Assembly: GCA_012270485.1 (NCBI GenBank)
Contig: JAAXIF010000023.1
Span: 118,848-182,847 of the forward strand
Reading direction: 5' to 3'
DNA length: 64,000 nt
Source: Sphingobacteriales bacterium
GTDB lineage: Bacteria; Bacteroidota; Bacteroidia; Chitinophagales; Chitinophagaceae
A program made the position numbers and the translations under genes. Below the pieces are notes generated by a model that did not search any database, was not told the DNA's origin, and saw only the letters and a program-made list of their open reading frames with translations. Shown piece by piece: positions 15,086 through 23,983 of this stretch; the stretch's first letter is position 1, and every line of letters begins with the position of its first letter.

Positions 15086-16567
15086 CTACATCCAATTTTG
15101 CTGTGTAGACGCTGTCTTATACAAGGCATAATTACTAATTTGTAATCCCTGCTCATACCGAATAAAAGGCAATTCAAACCTACCGCCTGCTGTATGAAGA
15201 AATAAAGTAGCCAATCCTTTCTTTTTTTGGAAGAGTGATTGTCTGAGTTGTACGTATTGAATATTATTCCAGTTCAATAACATTTCATTTTTTCCAAAAG
15301 TGCTGGCGTATCGTTGAACACCGGTATCAGCAATCCAAAAACGAAAATTATTCCAATACCACCAGTTTTTTAGCATACTGAGAGGCCACCATAATAAAAT
15401 CAACAACGCATTCCACTTCCATACAAAGTACGCTCCTGTTGTAAGCACCAATAAAAAAGGAAGTGTGATGAAAAAAGCTCTTTGAAAAATATAACTACGA
15501 TGTATTTGATACCCTTCACTTTCATCTTGTGCCGGTAATGATGATTGATAGGTTTGAATAATGGCGGTAACCTGTTCAGGAGAAGTGATTGGTAATTCCA
15601 ATCTCAACTTTATTTTTTCCTTATCCTGGCCTGCAATTTTAAGATGGAGCAACCCCATTCCAATTAATCTTCTAATAAAATTACTTCTCCAGCTAACCAT
15701 TTGAATTTTATTAAAAGGAATCATTTTCTGTTTAATCTGCAACAACCCCCACCGTATATGAAACCCTTTTCCATCTTTTCTCACTGTGTAATCATAAAAC
15801 CGAAGGAAAGTCCTAACAATAGAGATCAATATGGTGATCAACAGACTTATAATCACTAAACTCGCAATAACTGTCCATGTAAACTGAACCGTATCACTAT
15901 AAGATTCTAACTCTTTTAATAATGGGATTTTATGAATGAGGGGTTTGATGTCTTCATATTTACCGATTACAAAAGCGGCAATAATACCCATTGTTTCCAA
16001 GTGGTTGGCAGATAGACTTAACTTGAGTAGTCCACCGATATTCAACTTACTGACGGTTTCATAATTACTACCGGTTGTGGCGGTGATGGCTTGTTGAGCA
16101 TCCCCTCTTGGCTGCATGGCATTAAGCAGTATATGCCGTAAAGCAGTAGCATCTTCAGCCGCAATCGCATAAATTTTCAATTCCTCTTCATCGGTTCCGG
16201 CTGTATCAATCAACACTTTGTATGTTTTTGTCAGCGTATGTAATAAGCTCTGTTCTAGATGTACCGCTTGTATTCTTTCTAATGGAATAGTCACTGTCTT
16301 TTTAGTGAACAAACCTTTTCGTACCAGCAATTGTCCTTGCTGAATACTGAATTTCATGAACCAGTAATCCAACAATGTTTTGATCAAAATAAACAGTACC
16401 AGTCCCCCTCCAAGGATCAGGAACTTCATTCCAATATTTTCTTTCTTTCCAAAAAATAAACCGATTGCAACAGGCCATACCTGTCCTATCACCACACGAA
16501 AAATGTGAAAGAACATCATGAATACTGCAAATGCTGATTGTCGTTGTGGCTGATCAAATGTTTTCAT
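15086..16567 (-). CDS. PH domain-containing membrane protein (YdbT-like)
   Basis: 493 residues with several hydrophobic segments (about 15-35, 47-68, 175-200, 228-258 and 365-400) separating repeated bPH2/DUF304 domains. Recognisable domain phrases are VRKGLFTKKTVTIPLERIQAVHLEQSLLH, IPFNKIQMVSWRSNFIRRLIGMGLLHLKIAG and LLNWNNIQYVQLRQSLFQKKKGLATLFLHTAGG, one per copy. It overlaps the upstream PH gene by 14 bp. The pair matches YdbS/YdbT of Bacillus, where they affect resistance to foreign bacteriocins. Exact role unknown. Confidence 0.88.
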   Translation of the reverse strand: MKTFDQPQRQSAFAVFMMFFHIFRVVIGQVWPVAIGLFFGKKENIGMKFLILGGGLVLFILIKTLLDYWFMKFSIQQGQLLVRKGLFTKKTVTIPLERIQAVHLEQSLLHTLTKTYKVLIDTAGTDEEELKIYAIAAEDATALRHILLNAMQPRGDAQQAITATTGSNYETVSKLNIGGLLKLSLSANHLETMGIIAAFVIGKYEDIKPLIHKIPLLKELESYSDTVQFTWTVIASLVIISLLITILISIVRTFLRFYDYTVRKDGKGFHIRWGLLQIKQKMIPFNKIQMVSWRSNFIRRLIGMGLLHLKIAGQDKEKIKLRLELPITSPEQVTAIIQTYQSSLPAQDESEGYQIHRSYIFQRAFFITLPFLLVLTTGAYFVWKWNALLILLWWPLSMLKNWWYWNNFRFWIADTGVQRYASTFGKNEMLLNWNNIQYVQLRQSLFQKKKGLATLFLHTAGGRFELPFIRYEQGLQISNYALYKTASTQQNWM

Positions 16568-17087
16568 GTAACTGCAGCGGTTGAATTTGTTGCATGATCA
16601 AGTCCTTGAGCTGTTCAGCTTCTCCTTGAAGTAAGCCATGTATGGTAATATCTTTCCCCTCTGATGCAGCTGTATACAAACTAACGGATGCCAATCCGAA
16701 TTTTCTTTCAATCGGACCCGAGTTCACCACACAATGTTGCATTCGATTGAAAGGAACCATATGTGTATTTTGAAAAAGCCAACCTGTACTATATAAAATA
16801 TCTCTTTCACGTACTGCATACTTCTTTCTTTTAAAAGAACGCGTCCCGGATACAACTGTAATAGTAGTTACAATCAAATACAAACCACCCCCTATTGATA
16901 TAAGCCATGTAGTCTGCAACTTTGTCACGAATACAAAAAGTACAATCAGAGCTGTTAAAATAATTCCAAACGTAATTAACCATGTGATGCGTAGCACTTT
17001 CAGATAGTCTGCATGTATACTTTTAAAAGGAACAGACTGTACCTGCGGTAAAGAAGTATCTGTTATGGGTAAGTTGGAAAATGACAT
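16554..17087 (-). CDS. PH domain-containing membrane protein (YdbS-like)
   Basis: 177 residues: two hydrophobic helices (about 35-52 and 60-82) followed by a single bPH2 domain (VRERDILYSTGWLFQNTHMVPFNRMQHCVVNSGPIERKFGLASVSLYTAA region). It is the first member of the YdbS-YdbT pair, and its 3' end overlaps the next gene by 14 bp, indicating translational coupling. It starts 56 bp after the carboxypeptidase gene, so may share that transcript. Confidence 0.85.
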   Translation of the reverse strand: MSFSNLPITDTSLPQVQSVPFKSIHADYLKVLRITWLITFGIILTALIVLFVFVTKLQTTWLISIGGGLYLIVTTITVVSGTRSFKRKKYAVRERDILYSTGWLFQNTHMVPFNRMQHCVVNSGPIERKFGLASVSLYTAASEGKDITIHGLLQGEAEQLKDLIMQQIQPLQLHENI

Positions 17088-17142
17088 ATGTGAAAATAAA
17101 GCATTTAACAGTATATCGATGCGATAAGAGAAACATTACACA

Positions 17143-18496
17143 TCAAAATATCCTATTCACATTCATTAAAAATGCTTCCACCGCTCTTCTTACAGATACG
17201 GCAGATGTTTGGTGGTTATTGACCAATACGGAAAAGATCAGTGTACGATTTTTTCGGGTAATCAGGTAACCGCTTAATGCTACTTGTCCACTTAAAGTTC
17301 CCGTTTTGGCAAAAATTTTATGCTGAAGGGGTTTATAAAAATTATTCAGCGTACCTGTACCACCTGTTGGTAAGATGGTTGTAATCCTATTCCAATCAAA
17401 TTCAGCTTTCATTTTTTGTAACAGACTTATAAAATGCAGAGGTGTAAATAAATTATACCTACTCAGTCCGCTCCCATCCACCCAGTTAGGCTTTTGAGCG
17501 AGTTCTGAAAAATTCATTCTTAATAAAGTGTCGATCACTTTGCGATCATTCATCACACTTAATAACTCATCACTTACCATCAATAAGCATTGTTCTGCAA
17601 AAAAGTTATCACTTTGGTGCATCATAGGTCGGAGCACAGAATCTGTGGGTTGTGAATACAGAATGCGTATCGCTTCCTTTGATGGAGCAGGCATGGTTTT
17701 GAATTGTGATGCAGAATTATTCGTCCACTTTAACCCTTTGATTTCCGATTGTAGCACTTTGGCTGAAAAAGTATCACTGGTTATAAAAGGAATTTGCTGT
17801 TGTTTAAAAGGAGATGTACTGGAAGTGTATACTAATGTATTGACATGCTGTGCTCTTCGAAAGCTGTACATATTTGAACGGCGATTCAAATTTTCTGTAT
17901 AATCTGTTTTACTTCCATCCGCTGCTTTTATAGTAGAGGGATACCACTGCATACTACTATCCTTGTAACGAATCCATATCAAATTCCCATAAACAGGAAA
18001 TGTACTTCGTTCAGCCATATAATTTTGTTGATAATCATTCCATGACCATCCGCTACCCCATTGTGTAGTTTGAAAAGGAAGATCAACGCTTGCATAAACA
18101 CGGCTGGTATCTGAGCGAAGAAATTCCATTACAGGTTGTCTTACAAAATCAGGATGCAACAGTGTAGGATCACCTGTAGGTCTTACCCATATAACACCAG
18201 AAGATGGATCAACATAATAACGTAACCCTTTGATACTGTCTCCCAAATATTTCATAGCAGCATAACAAGTAAAAAGTTTGGTATTGCTCGCTGGCAGGAA
18301 GAGCTTATCCGCTTGGTAATTATAGAGGTATTGATTTTTTTTTGGGATCGAAAATACTGATACCAATATGGGCTGATTTAAGATCAGCTTCTTTAAAGAT
18401 AGCATGATCAGCTTGTTTTTGGATGGTTCGCTGCACTGAACATGCTGTAAGTGAAATGATGGAAAGTAGCAAAAAGCGAACCCTAAATGGCATCAT
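17143..18496 (-). CDS. dacB: D-Ala-D-Ala carboxypeptidase/endopeptidase (PBP4/DacB family), lipoprotein, frameshifted
   Basis: The uninterrupted frame 17143-18405 carries the penicillin-binding triad: SNTK in FLPASNTKLFT, SDN in HQSDNFFAEQ and KTG in FAKTGTLSG. Its first ~20 residues are not homologous. The missing N-terminus is in another frame from the ATG at 18496: a lipoprotein signal peptide (RFLLLSIISLTAC, lipobox LTAC), then QADHAIFKEADLKSAHIGISIFDPK. The two frames meet at a run of nine A on the coding strand (18335-18343); removing one A gives a continuous DPKKNQYLYNYQ. So the gene has a one-base frameshift in a homopolymer: a sequence error, phase variation, slippage rescue or a real mutation. 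Substrate: periplasmic peptidoglycan stems. Confidence 0.85.
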
Positions 18497-18545
18497 ACAA
18501 AAATGATTTTATGATGACTAATGTACTGACTCTTCGTCAAAGCCC

Positions 18546-19679
18546 CTAGATTCTTTCAGCAGCGCGCATCCATCTTTCAGGAATATCATTATTGGAGGCT
18601 GTAAGATAATCTCTATAACTACAGGCAATATATTTACCATCATGTAATTGCATCCACCAGCGACCTGTTTTTTTACTTTGCAGAAATACAGTTTCTACTT
18701 CTGCAAAAGCCAAGGTAAACTCATTGAAAGCATTTCTGTCTTCCATAGATGCTTCTTGCTTTCCTCTTTGAATACCATCCATTGCATACCAGATCAGATG
18801 TGAAATTTGTTTGGCCGTCATTTGATGAACATCCTGTGCAGGTATATATCCATAAATACCAATGGTCCTGCAAGTATGACTCATCCCTGCATATTGCATC
18901 AATGTACAGGCTTCTTCTCCATTAAAACCATTGGGAGTAACATGGTTAGCAGGTGCGTGTGCATGTTGAATGGCTGCAATATCGAAACTAAAAAGATCAC
19001 TATTTCTGATAGCAGGTTCCATCTCTGAAATGTCTTCTCTCACTTTTCCTACACGATAACAGTCAAAGCGAAGTTTATCAATGGTTTCCAGCATTTGTGG
19101 ATGCATGAAATAACTTTGGAAACCAATATGGTTATAATGCCTTAAATAATTGGGCATACCTGTGAATAAGTCTACCAGAAAATTATCTGCAGGAGTCATG
19201 CTCTCCATATCCATATCAATCCTGGCATCTACACAAGCCGCATCAATGATTTTTCCTTCTCCGGTTTGTGCTTGGTATTGAGCAGTGGTAATATCGTGTG
19301 AGCCACCTAAAATCAGTACTTTCTTTCCAAGCGACAATAATTCCTGCAACACCATACGAAGTGCTGCATAACTGTCTTGCAGTGTTGCACCACATTTCAC
19401 ATTACCCAAGTCTGCAACGTTTACTTCCGTATGCCAATGATAGAGACGATAGAATTCACTTCGGATGGCATTCGGACTATCTGTATGTGTGAACTGAATA
19501 CCTGCTCCTCGCATTTCGCCACATCCTACGATTACCAGATCTGCATGATCAATATCGGGAAATCCATCATCATATACAGCGATATGCTTACCCATTTGCG
19601 TGTCTTTATAGCCCTCATCATTGGAAAGCTCTGCAATATTCACCGGCTCTAAAAAATCTATAATCGTATCTAGGGACAT
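18546..19679 (-). CDS. Arginase/formimidoylglutamase-fold protein lacking canonical metal ligands
   Basis: 377 residues with the arginase-family core. GGSHD is at 125-129. The second metal motif, normally DAHxD, reads DARIDMD (151-157), and the third, normally SxDxDxxDP, reads SFDIAAIQ (231-238). Several manganese ligands (His and Asp) are therefore replaced. The C-terminal KSKKTGRWWMQL and YIACSYRDYLTASNNDIPERWMRA blocks resemble proteins annotated formimidoylglutamase in Bacteroidota, which share the degeneration as far as I recall. It is probably non-hydrolytic or uses different chemistry. Start is ATG; 49 bp precede the carboxypeptidase gene on the same strand. Confidence 0.8.
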   Translation of the reverse strand: MSLDTIIDFLEPVNIAELSNDEGYKDTQMGKHIAVYDDGFPDIDHADLVIVGCGEMRGAGIQFTHTDSPNAIRSEFYRLYHWHTEVNVADLGNVKCGATLQDSYAALRMVLQELLSLGKKVLILGGSHDITTAQYQAQTGEGKIIDAACVDARIDMDMESMTPADNFLVDLFTGMPNYLRHYNHIGFQSYFMHPQMLETIDKLRFDCYRVGKVREDISEMEPAIRNSDLFSFDIAAIQHAHAPANHVTPNGFNGEEACTLMQYAGMSHTCRTIGIYGYIPAQDVHQMTAKQISHLIWYAMDGIQRGKQEASMEDRNAFNEFTLAFAEVETVFLQSKKTGRWWMQLHDGKYIACSYRDYLTASNNDIPERWMRAAERI

Positions 19680-19784
19680 GCGTTATTTTTTCAGAGAGAT
19701 AACGCTCAGTCACACCAAAAATTGTGTAGAAAGAACAAAAGATAAGCTTAAGTGTGTTTAGAATATACTTCTATTATCAGCTAT

Positions 19785-19883
19785 GAGTCACGGGCTGTGA
19801 GCTACGAGCCAATACACATTTTATTAGCAATAATTTGGACTAGAAAGCTTCAGCAAAACTCGAGGCTTGCAGCTCATGGCTCA
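19785..19883. repeat. Imperfect inverted repeat of GAGCTNNGAGC-type words
   Basis: Arms at about 19785-19804 and 19864-19883 match at ~16 of 20 positions (words such as GGGCTGTGAGCTACGAGC and GGCTTGCAGCTCATGGCTC). It lies in the 243-bp gap between the response regulator and the arginase-fold gene. Probably a degenerate member of the CTTGCAGC family; it may act as a terminator for the regulator operon. Confidence 0.55.
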
Positions 19884-19922
19884 AAATCAGATTAGGAATT
19901 TTGATAACCTCTAAGAGATTAA

Positions 19923-20624
19923 CTAATCCATGTATTTGTACCCTACTCCTCTAACTGAGTGAAAATAGCGCGGGTTTCTGCTGTCTTCTTCAAAATACTT
20001 ACGGAAACTAAGGATGAAATTATCGATGGTACGGGTAGTGGGATACACATTATAACCCCAAACCACTTGTAGAATTTTTTCTCGTGTTACAACCTCTCCT
20101 TTATTCTCAATGAGTAATTTTAGAAGCATGGCTTCTTTTTTACTCAGCTCAATATGTTGTCCATTCCAGGTAATGGCGTCTTGTGCCTTAAAGTCTACTT
20201 TGTTATTACCGAATTCATAGGTATCGCCTACGGTTTCTTTTTCTTGTAGTTTTTTATTCTTGTTAATGAGCTTTTCTACCCTTAATAACAATTCCTCTAG
20301 GTTAAAGGGCTTGGTGAGATAATCGTCTGCTCCTTTTTTTAACCCTAACACACGATCACTACCTGCATTTTTTGCACTGAGCATTAAAATGGGCACTTCA
20401 TTGTTATTAACACGAACACTTTCTGTAACCGCAATACCATCTACTTCCGGCAACATGATATCCATAATGATCAGATCGAAGTATTCATTGGCAATTTTTT
20501 TCAATGCTTCGGTTCCATTGAATGCAGAACTCACTTCATAACCTTCCATCTCTAAGTTTAACTTGAGGGTTTCATGAAGATTCTCTTCGTCTTCTACCAG
20601 TAATATATTTGCTTTTGATGCCAT
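19923..20624 (-). CDS. OmpR/PhoB-type response regulator
   Basis: 233 residues: a receiver domain (phospho-acceptor Asp in IIMDIMLPEVDG, Thr/Ser in ILMLSAKN, Lys in YLTKPF) and a winged-helix DNA-binding domain (VVTREKILQVVWGY, RTIDNFILSFRKYFEED, VRGVGYKYMD). Its start shares one base with the stop of the upstream kinase (TAATG overlap), so the two are a coupled pair. Resembles RprY of Bacteroides. Last gene of the yicC-gldH-kinase-regulator operon. Confidence 0.93.
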   Translation of the reverse strand: MASKANILLVEDEENLHETLKLNLEMEGYEVSSAFNGTEALKKIANEYFDLIIMDIMLPEVDGIAVTESVRVNNNEVPILMLSAKNAGSDRVLGLKKGADDYLTKPFNLEELLLRVEKLINKNKKLQEKETVGDTYEFGNNKVDFKAQDAITWNGQHIELSKKEAMLLKLLIENKGEVVTREKILQVVWGYNVYPTTRTIDNFILSFRKYFEEDSRNPRYFHSVRGVGYKYMD

Positions 20625-21601
20625 TATGCCTGTTGTAAGGTTACCACAAAATTACTTCCCTGTGGCTGATTATCTGTCACAGAAATGTAGCCATTATGAC
20701 TTTTAACGATTCGGCTGCATAAATAAAGACCCAAACCCGTTCCTTTGGTAGTACGCGTGTTTTCATTACCTACGCGATAGAACTTATCAAATACTTTCTT
20801 TTTTTCTTCGTCGGGTATACCTACTCCCTGATCTGAAATACTTAGTATCAATTCATTTTTCTCTGCATGCAGTGATATTTGAATCGGAGATTCTTTGGGG
20901 GAGTATTTCATGGCATTTTCAAGCAAGTTATTGACCAACATCTGCAGCAATAGGGTTTCACCTTGAATGTACAAGCCTTCTGTAATCAGCTCTCTTACTT
21001 CCCTTTTTGGAAAACGTGTTATAAAATCATCGATACAGCCTTCTACCAAATCTGAAAAATTGATTTCTTCTTTATTGGAAGCATAAGCACCGGCATCTAA
21101 CTGTGCTGCCAGTAAAATATTATTACAAAGTATATTCAGCCGATTGGCTTCCTGTAAGGTATTGCTGATCAACTTTTGTTGCTTCTCTTCTTCGAGCTTT
21201 CGTTTCTGGAGGGTTTCAAGATTTAACCTCGTAATGGCAATAGGTGTTTTTAATTCATGAGTAACTGCCATCATGAAGTTTTGCTGTTGCTGAGACAGTC
21301 TTAATTGACGACGGGTGGCTCTGAAAACAAATACGGCACCTACTAAAATCAATGCTAAAAAAGTAACACCTTCACCAATATATTGAGCCGTTTTTCTCTT
21401 CTTAGCATCTTCTATCACAGCTACTTTTTCAATATAAGCAGGATCATCTTTTGTAAGCTCAGCCAATCGAATTTGAGTAATACTGGTATTTTGTCGCTCT
21501 AACGCAATAAACCACCAGATCAATGCTGCCACCATATAACTGAGTAATACCCAGTAAACAACAATTACAACTGTTAATCCTTTGGTCTTGCTGAGACTCA
21601 T
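20624..21601 (-). CDS. Membrane sensor histidine kinase
   Basis: 325 residues: two membrane helices (about 8-30 and 74-94) bracketing a short ~40-residue periplasmic loop. The HisKA domain has the phospho-accepting His in AVTHELKTPIAITRLN, and the HATPase_c domain has NLLENAMKYS, DQGVGIPDEEKKKVFDKF and GTGLGLYLCSRIV. The sensor loop is too short for a known ligand domain, so it may sense membrane or lipoprotein state. It overlaps gldH by 4 bp (ATGA) and the regulator by 1 bp. Confidence 0.93.
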   Translation of the reverse strand: MSLSKTKGLTVVIVVYWVLLSYMVAALIWWFIALERQNTSITQIRLAELTKDDPAYIEKVAVIEDAKKRKTAQYIGEGVTFLALILVGAVFVFRATRRQLRLSQQQQNFMMAVTHELKTPIAITRLNLETLQKRKLEEEKQQKLISNTLQEANRLNILCNNILLAAQLDAGAYASNKEEINFSDLVEGCIDDFITRFPKREVRELITEGLYIQGETLLLQMLVNNLLENAMKYSPKESPIQISLHAEKNELILSISDQGVGIPDEEKKKVFDKFYRVGNENTRTTKGTGLGLYLCSRIVKSHNGYISVTDNQPQGSNFVVTLQQA

Positions 21602-22065
21602 GGTTGTATTTTTTCTACCCTTATACCAGCACTCATTACATACGCAAGCGGGTCTTCACGCATTGCTTGTTTCAACTTGAAAGTATATAAACCTTTTTTG
21701 AGTGCAATAGGTTCACGGGTAATGCGGGCTCTTCTATCGTAAATATCATCCATACCACTTCCCAACCATCCTTTGGTATTGTCTGCTAAGGCAATATTTA
21801 GCAATTGAGTTTTAGCTGAGTCATTGGGTGATTGGGTAATAACATTGATCCAGATATTGTTATAACGATAAGCATCTGTATGTCTCAATACCACATAAAT
21901 ATGGTACAATGAGGAAGTATCTTGTATATCAAAAGAGGCGGTTGGTTCTACTTCAGCAGACCACTCTTGTTGAGGGAATCTTTCAGTTCTTTCGAAAAAA
22001 TTGACTTTACCACATGCAAATAATAGCAGGGCACAAACACTGGCTATGTAAATACTATTTTTCAC
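21598..22065 (-). CDS. gldH: Gliding motility lipoprotein GldH
   Basis: 155 residues. The lipoprotein signal peptide MKNSIYIASVCALLLFAC ends in a lipobox with acceptor Cys18. The body has HIYVVLRHTDAYRYNNIWINV and GWLGSGMDDIYDRRARI, which mark GldH, a lipoprotein needed for gliding in Flavobacterium. Homologues are also present in non-gliding Bacteroidota. It overlaps the histidine kinase by 4 bp and lies 44 bp after yicC. A GldA-type ATPase lies 17 kb away, but no gldKLMN is visible in the window. Confidence 0.9.
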   Translation of the reverse strand: MKNSIYIASVCALLLFACGKVNFFERTERFPQQEWSAEVEPTASFDIQDTSSLYHIYVVLRHTDAYRYNNIWINVITQSPNDSAKTQLLNIALADNTKGWLGSGMDDIYDRRARITREPIALKKGLYTFKLKQAMREDPLAYVMSAGIRVEKIQP

Positions 22066-22109
22066 AATGCTAAATTAATAACAAGAAAACTTTCACCTAT
22101 TCAAGAATA

Positions 22110-22985
22110 TTATAAAACATTCAGGATTTGCTCTTTGGCTTTTTCCAATTCATCTTTCATGAGTATCACACATTGTTGAATCTGTGAATCATATGCTTTG
22201 GAACCCATGGTATTAATTTCTCTACCGAATTCCTGAAGTATAAAAGATAATTTTTTGCCTTTGCTTGTTTCTTTCTCCGCTAAAATTAAACGGAAATAAT
22301 CACAATGATTTTTCAGTCTTACCTGTTCTTCACTGATATCGATCTTTTCAATATAGTAGATCAACTCCTGTTCCATTCTATTGGGATCATAATTCTCCTT
22401 ACCTACATTTTCTTCCAACACTTTAATGATACCTTCTTTGATTTTTCCTCTTCTTAAAGGTTCTAATGTGGTAATAGTAGCCTGATGTGTTTCAATATTA
22501 GCGAGTCGCTGATTGAGATCCGCTTCCAATGATCTTCCTTCGTCTTTGCGATGGTCATTGAGTTGCGCAATGGCTTCTTTCAACACTTTTTCGAATGATT
22601 TCCATTCATCATCTGTGATCATTTCTGTAGAAGGAGTAATCACATCAGGAAGTTTTAGAATGGTGCTCAGGATATCGCCTTTTTGCAATTGTAACTCATC
22701 CGCCAATTCAGCCACCGGTTGATAATAGGCTTTTGCCAATTCCTTATTGATACTTACCGGCTTACTAGCCCCGTTTTGTTTGATGGTAATACTGCACTCT
22801 ACACTACCACGTTGCAGTCCTTCATTCAAAATATTTCTGATCTCAAACTCAAAGGGTTTGAGCAAAGAAGGAATGGTCAAGCGAAGGTCAAATTGTTTGC
22901 CATTGAGAGAGCGAACTTCTACCAGATAGGTTTTATCTGCCAATGTTTGTTCTGCTCTTCCATAACCGGTCATTGAATATAACAT
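22110..22985 (-). CDS. yicC: YicC/YloC family endoribonuclease
   Basis: 291 residues from the ATG at 22985 (MLYSMTGYGRAEQTL). The open frame reaches 23036, but the extra residues are not conserved, and Met22 (MTGYGRAE, 22973) is another option. The N-terminal YicC domain carries EVRSLNGKQFDLRLTIP, and the C-terminal DUF1732 carries MEQELIYYIEKIDISEEQVRLKNH and LSFILQEFGREINTMGSKA. Family members are RNA-cleaving enzymes in E. coli (YicC, RhyB decay) and Bacillus (YloC). First gene of the operon with gldH and the two-component pair. Confidence 0.93.
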   Translation of the reverse strand: MLYSMTGYGRAEQTLADKTYLVEVRSLNGKQFDLRLTIPSLLKPFEFEIRNILNEGLQRGSVECSITIKQNGASKPVSINKELAKAYYQPVAELADELQLQKGDILSTILKLPDVITPSTEMITDDEWKSFEKVLKEAIAQLNDHRKDEGRSLEADLNQRLANIETHQATITTLEPLRRGKIKEGIIKVLEENVGKENYDPNRMEQELIYYIEKIDISEEQVRLKNHCDYFRLILAEKETSKGKKLSFILQEFGREINTMGSKAYDSQIQQCVILMKDELEKAKEQILNVL

Positions 22986-23110
22986 AGCTGTGCCGTTAGC
23001 AAGTAAAAGTACTTGAAATGATCCAAACCTGAACAAGTATATCTATGAAGGATTACTTATATAACTAGAGATGATAGTGAATAAGATAAAAGAATTAAAA
23101 TAGAGATTCT

Positions 23111-23848
23111 TTAAAAATCTATACCTACCCATTTGCGTTTATTCTTAGCATATTTCTCAAAATTGAACTTATAGAGTTTACCGGGTCGATGTGGCACATC
23201 CTGCTCCATTTCATTGATATCGATCAGTAAATCCATGGAAGCGAATTTTTTTCTAAAATTTCTTCTATCCAAACTTACCCCTAGAATCGCTTCATATAAA
23301 TTTTGCAGTTCACGTAAAGAAAATTTCTCCGGTAAAAGATTAAACCCAAGCGGATGTTCCTGAATTCTTTTTTGTAACCATTTGTGACAAACATCCACAA
23401 TATCTATGTGATCGAAAGCCATTGTTTTAATGCCATTCACACTGTACCAATCTAAATCATTATCATGGATTTTTAACTCATGATGATTAATATTCAACAA
23501 TGAACAATAAGCGATCGTGATCACTCGTCCTCCGGGATGTCTATCCGGATTACCGAACACTTTTACCTGTTCCAGAAACACATCATTCATCCCCGTTCTT
23601 TGTTTTAATATACGATATGCTGCATCATCCAAGTCTTCGTTTTCCTGAACGATATCTCCCAATAAAGAATACTGCTCTTTATATACTTCCAAATCACTTT
23701 TGATCAATAATACTTTCAACTTGTTTTCTTCAAAACCAAAAATGACACAGTCAACTGTAATGGCAGCGGAAGGGTATGATTGTACCAGTTTTACAGCATC
23801 TTTCACCTGGTGAGGCTCATGGGTGTTTTTTCCGGAATGTTTCTTCAT
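23111..23848 (-). CDS. NrtR/AraR-like transcription regulator with a degenerate Nudix domain
   Basis: 245 residues. The N-terminal Nudix fold (VDCVIFGFEENKLKVLLIKSD) has lost the hydrolase signature: the REUxEExG stretch reads RILKQRTG (79-86) and the expected acidic residues are missing. A winged-helix follows (about 155-235: LPEKFSLRELQNLYEAILG, DRRNFRKKFASMDLL, HRPGKLYKFN). This is the arrangement of NrtR and of Bacteroides AraR, where Nudix is a ligand sensor (ADP-ribose or a sugar phosphate). Its target is not evident; it is divergent from ligA. Confidence 0.85.
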   Translation of the reverse strand: MKKHSGKNTHEPHQVKDAVKLVQSYPSAAITVDCVIFGFEENKLKVLLIKSDLEVYKEQYSLLGDIVQENEDLDDAAYRILKQRTGMNDVFLEQVKVFGNPDRHPGGRVITIAYCSLLNINHHELKIHDNDLDWYSVNGIKTMAFDHIDIVDVCHKWLQKRIQEHPLGFNLLPEKFSLRELQNLYEAILGVSLDRRNFRKKFASMDLLIDINEMEQDVPHRPGKLYKFNFEKYAKNKRKWVGIDF

Positions 23849-23983
23849 CGGGGGTATCCGTTTTAAGCAATCTTGCAGTCTCAGGGTGCGGCAAGATACA
23901 AAGATTAACCATAGCCTGTATCTTGCTTTTAGATGTTTTCACTAAAACAATTAGCCACTAACTTTATCGCGTAAATTATACTT

